Source: a bacterium | GTDB lineage: Bacteria; Chlamydiota; Chlamydiia; Chlamydiales; JAFEGQ01 | Direction: 5' to 3' | DNA length: 8,596 nt | Assembly: GCA_021809305.1 (NCBI GenBank) | Contig: JAKBAF010000035.1 | Coordinates: forward strand, 1-8,596 | Shown here: positions 6,397 to 8,596 of the stretch, in pieces | Position numbering within the stretch: position 1 is the stretch's first letter | How the letters are laid out: each line of letters begins with the position of its first letter | Notes under the pieces: generated by a model | Told to the model about the DNA's origin: nothing | Seen by the model: the letters and a program-made list of their open reading frames with translations, nothing else | Databases searched by the model: none | Program-made: the position numbers and the translations under genes

Positions 6397-7384
6397 GGCG
6401 GATAAGAGCCTCAGTTGGGTAGCGCTCTTTCACGCTTAAGATCTGAGGGATAGCTTCAATCCACGCGGGGCTTAGATTCAAAGCGTCGACTCGAATCGCA
6501 TTTAGCCCTTTTTGAACAACCGTTGCAAGGTACCCCATCTCCACCTCAAAGAGGGTCTCGATGTGGTCTGAGGTGAAGCTGATCGGAATAAAGAGCACAT
6601 TCCGCCTATCCCCTGCATAACGGATGATCTCCTCTGCCACCTCGCTTGTATAGGGGCGCAGCCACTCACCTGGCCCAAATTTAGACTGGTAGGCAAGAAG
6701 AGTAGCGCATCTTGGAAAGAATGCCTTAACAGCATTATATGAGCGTTCACATTCAGAGGGATAGGGATCTCCACCCTTAAGAAAGCTCTGTGGAATCCCG
6801 TGCGCTGAGAAGAGAAGAAGGGCATCCGCTGGATCGATTGCAAAGCGCTGAAATGCTGACTCGATGGCGCCTTTGTAAGCGCGTACAAAAGCCGGATGAT
6901 CGGGATAGGATTTGACCCAACTCAGCTTCCTTGCGACTCGATCTGGCAGATAGCGCTTCATCCATCCCGCAATTGACCCTGTTGTGGCATGGGTGAACTG
7001 AGGAATCATAGGAAAGACATCGATCACATCGGCCTGAATGCGGCTTAAGCGATCGATGAATTCAGGATGGGTTGCAGGCAGGTAGCGATGGAAGGTCACA
7101 ACCTCTCCATTAATTAAAGAGCGGAGCTGATCCGCAACGCTCTCTGTGTCGGCGTAAATGGGGGACCTGCCGCCAATAAGGGCGTAATCATGCGCAATTT
7201 TTTTCGACCGCCGCCTCGCAATCCATCGAAAGAGGGCTGTATTCAAGAAGGTCGGCAGCCGAGTTCGAACCACGTCGCGATCGGTAAGCAATGTCTCAAG
7301 AAACTCGCCTACCTCACTTAGGTCACGCGGCCCGCCAAAGTTAGCGATCAGAGTGCAGTGCTCTCTTTTTCTTGACAGATCCAT
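6389..7384 (-). CDS. hemH: Ferrochelatase
   Basis: Inserts Fe2+ into protoporphyrin IX (or coproporphyrin III in some bacteria), at or near the end of haem synthesis. The 331 residues fit bacterial HemH. Landmarks are the N-terminal NFGGPRDLSEV (15-25), YxxIGGRSPI (67-76), the active-site SAHGIP (193-198) with H195, and ISFTSDHIETLFE (268-280) with E276, the expected metal or proton-transfer partner of the histidine. There is no cysteine cluster for an Fe-S centre. A much longer in-frame ORF begins at 7507, but the ATG at 7384 is strongly preferred: GGAGG lies five bases upstream and the protein then starts where the family does. The preceding gene ends only two bases before this ATG, so the pair is translationally coupled. 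The 3' end overlaps the transporter gene by eight bases. Confidence 0.95.
   Translation of the reverse strand: MDLSRKREHCTLIANFGGPRDLSEVGEFLETLLTDRDVVRTRLPTFLNTALFRWIARRRSKKIAHDYALIGGRSPIYADTESVADQLRSLINGEVVTFHRYLPATHPEFIDRLSRIQADVIDVFPMIPQFTHATTGSIAGWMKRYLPDRVARKLSWVKSYPDHPAFVRAYKGAIESAFQRFAIDPADALLLFSAHGIPQSFLKGGDPYPSECERSYNAVKAFFPRCATLLAYQSKFGPGEWLRPYTSEVAEEIIRYAGDRRNVLFIPISFTSDHIETLFEVEMGYLATVVQKGLNAIRVDALNLSPAWIEAIPQILSVKERYPTEALIRLK
6394..6413. terminator. Hairpin at the overlap of the transporter and hemH 3' ends
   Basis: TGAGGC (6394-6399) is exactly complementary to GCCTCA (6408-6413) around an eight-base loop. The left arm begins with the TGA stop of the transporter, and the whole structure lies inside the last codons of hemH on the other strand. 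There is no T-run after it on either strand. A role in ending either transcript is possible but inferred only from position. Confidence 0.3.
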
Positions 7385-7386
7385 TC

Positions 7387-8034
7387 TTACCTCCACTCCT
7401 GCACCGTTTCGACACAGTGTAGCCCCATTGAAAATGTTCCCGAAAGCACCCCTAAAGCTACCATGCAACGGGCCGATAAGAAGGAGGTCGCCTCTAAAAG
7501 CTGACAAAGAGCCTCAAGGCCAAAAATTGTTGCCAAGGCGCAATTCCTAGAATTCGGTGGCTCCCCGCCCTTAAGGCAGGGCTTTGGAAGGGCGGCAATA
7601 TGCGAGCAGGTCGGCTCACCAATACCCCCAAGCGTTGCAAGCAAAAGGGCTGGTTTTAGCCACCTCCCCTCGGGCAGGAGGCCAAATTCATAAGCGACAA
7701 CAAAAGGGGTAAATACCGTAGAAACAAGCGAGCTCCCATCAGAAGCGTTATCAAAAAAACGCTCCTTATCAAAGCGTCGCCCGCCTGTTAACTCAATGTA
7801 GTCTCTTGCGCAAAAAAAGAGGCTCCCAACGCTTCTTGTCATAGCGCACGAGGCTAAAAGAGAGCGCATTTTTGGAGAGGCCTGAAGTTGGGGGAAAAGA
7901 AGGGCCGCGCCGAGCAGCCCGTACTGAATCACGCGGACGCCCCTATCGGATGCCGTAATTCCGAGCGAGCAGACCTTCCATGGACGGCTCCCTGTCCACC
8001 CCTCAAATTTATTAGAAATTGCTCCGACACCCAC
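7387..8034 (-). CDS. Membrane-associated protein coupled to hemH, function unknown (faintly PEX11-like)
   Basis: The 215-residue protein has hydrophobic stretches near 35-50, 103-117, 128-138 and 190-206, and nine cysteines spread along its length. I do not recognise a bacterial family. The order of features recalls eukaryotic PEX11: a D-R-x-x-R-x-I-Q-Y motif at 30-38 opening an amphipathic region, a following S-x-x-x-x-R-S-x-x-S stretch, and a C-terminal glycine/serine helix ending in Trp (GVLSGTFSMGLH then VQEW). The length is also close to PEX11. This is pattern recall, not an alignment. The GTG start at 8034 is well supported by AAAGGAG six bases upstream. The ribosome site of hemH sits in its last codons and the intergenic gap is two bases, so it forms an operon with hemH. 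It is divergent from the gene at 8151. Confidence 0.75.
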   Translation of the reverse strand: MGVGAISNKFEGWTGSRPWKVCSLGITASDRGVRVIQYGLLGAALLFPQLQASPKMRSLLASCAMTRSVGSLFFCARDYIELTGGRRFDKERFFDNASDGSSLVSTVFTPFVVAYEFGLLPEGRWLKPALLLATLGGIGEPTCSHIAALPKPCLKGGEPPNSRNCALATIFGLEALCQLLEATSFLSARCMVALGVLSGTFSMGLHCVETVQEWR

Positions 8035-8100
8035 AGCTCTCTCCTTTGGCTGAATCGATGCTACAAGGGGCGACTCTTTTTGGAAAGGAGGGGCTCTGGA

Positions 8101-8154
8101 ATGGGAGAGCTCTCTTATGGTAAGATGGCATTCTATCTTAGGAGGGCGATATGA
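8101..8154 (+). CDS. Possible 17-codon leader peptide overlapping the next start
   Basis: AAAGGAGG (8084-8091) stands nine bases before an ATG that opens a 17-codon frame, M-G-E-L-S-Y-G-K-M-A-F-Y-L-R-R-A-I. Its TGA overlaps the ATG of the downstream gene (ATGA, 8151-8154). Strong ribosome site plus stop-start overlap is the layout of a translationally coupled leader. However, the downstream gene has its own AGGAGG inside this frame, so the short ORF may simply be fortuitous. Confidence 0.3.
   Translation: MGELSYGKMAFYLRRAI
8105..8140. promoter_or_regulatory. Two inverted repeats ahead of the gene at 8151 (candidate operator or leader hairpin)
   Basis: GAGAGCTCTC at 8105-8114 is a perfect ten-base palindrome. 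TAAGAT (8121-8126) and ATCTTA (8135-8140) form a second perfect inverted repeat with an eight-base spacer, ending directly at the AGGAGG ribosome site of the next gene. In RNA the second could form a weak hairpin that affects access to that site; in DNA either could bind a regulator of the divergent gene pair. The TAAGAT may also be a -10 box. Confidence 0.3.
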
Positions 8155-8596
8155 GATTAATAAGTCTGCTTGTTACGTTGGTATTGATTGGGGGCGGCGG
8201 CCTCTACGTCTGGAAGAACCACCCAGAAGTGCGAAATTGGGTCCTTGCCAATTTCGATACGGGTACCGAGTTTCCCACACTTGAGGTTCGCTTCTCAGGG
8301 GATCAGATCATGGAGGCCAACCGCAAGGAGCTGTTGAAGGGAGAGCAGTACACCTACCGCAGAGCCGAGCTCCTCTTTGTGCCCTACGCCCTAATGGAGG
8401 TGAAGTTCTCCACGCGCGGTAATCAGACACGAGAGGCGGTGATCCTTTGGGGTCTTGAAGATGGCGAGATGGTTGTCGATACGGCTACCTGGAAGAAGAG
8501 CCACGGCTTTGAGGACTGCCTCAATGCGGGCGCTGATCGCAATGACTATAAGGTGGTGACAGCGCTTGCACAAAATAGCGGTTCGATGCGGCTCGA
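8151..8596 (+). CDS. Signal-anchored protein of unknown function, probably conserved in chlamydiae (3' end missing)
   Basis: The gene runs off the right edge after 148 complete codons. The ATG has an excellent AGGAGG at 8140-8145, five bases upstream. Residues 3-20 form a hydrophobic helix without a clear cleavage site, so the rest is likely exported but held at the inner membrane, or alternatively a lone N-terminal anchor with a cytoplasmic body. The remainder is soluble-looking: a strand-rich part (LEVRFSG at 44-50), a charged helix (QIMEANRKELLKGEQ), then MEVKFSTRG, EAVILWGLEDGEMVVDTATW and KSHGFEDCLNAGADRNDYKVV. The last portion has the look of a small helical DNA- or protein-binding fold, but no named domain can be assigned. 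It resembles hypothetical proteins I associate with chlamydial genomes near hemH, a recollection I could not check. Confidence 0.85.
   Translation, partial: MRLISLLVTLVLIGGGGLYVWKNHPEVRNWVLANFDTGTEFPTLEVRFSGDQIMEANRKELLKGEQYTYRRAELLFVPYALMEVKFSTRGNQTREAVILWGLEDGEMVVDTATWKKSHGFEDCLNAGADRNDYKVVTALAQNSGSMRL

Overview
The window looks like a chromosomal segment of a member of the Chlamydiota, most likely an environmental or otherwise divergent lineage rather than Chlamydia itself. The best evidence is an NTT-type (plastid/bacterial) ATP/ADP translocase of the kind used by obligate intracellular bacteria, a ferrochelatase next to chlamydia-like hypothetical genes, and rsmD nearby. From memory, rsmD and hemH are also close neighbours in Chlamydia trachomatis, but I could not check this. 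By eye the base composition is closer to balanced than in Chlamydia (not counted). Genes alternate strands often, and three convergent junctions carry inverted repeats.

Left part (1-1810). A possible C-terminal stub of a rightward gene ends at 60. It is followed by a non-coding block with a long imperfect inverted repeat bounded by near-identical 12-base direct repeats. Next is leftward rsmD (16S rRNA m2G966 methyltransferase), and divergent from it a ten-helix DMT-superfamily-like permease.

Middle part (1808-4824). There are two leftward genes of unknown function. One encodes a 542-residue membrane protein built from four divergent copies of a two-helix module. The other, 56 bases downstream, encodes a membrane-anchored TPR protein. 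A good TATAAT box precedes the 542-residue gene. The AT-rich gap before the translocase also holds a small hydrophobic reading frame on the minus strand.

Right part (4825-8596). The translocase gene converges on hemH, and the two overlap by 8 bases. hemH is the second gene of a tightly coupled leftward pair. The first gene encodes a 215-residue membrane-associated protein with a faint resemblance to eukaryotic PEX11. Divergent from it, and running off the right edge, is a signal-anchored protein of unknown function. It is preceded by a possible 17-codon leader peptide whose stop overlaps its start.

Functionally the window combines host nucleotide uptake (translocase), the last step of haem synthesis (hemH), ribosome modification (rsmD) and several envelope or inner-membrane proteins of unknown role. 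I found no tRNA, rRNA, CRISPR array or intact insertion sequence.
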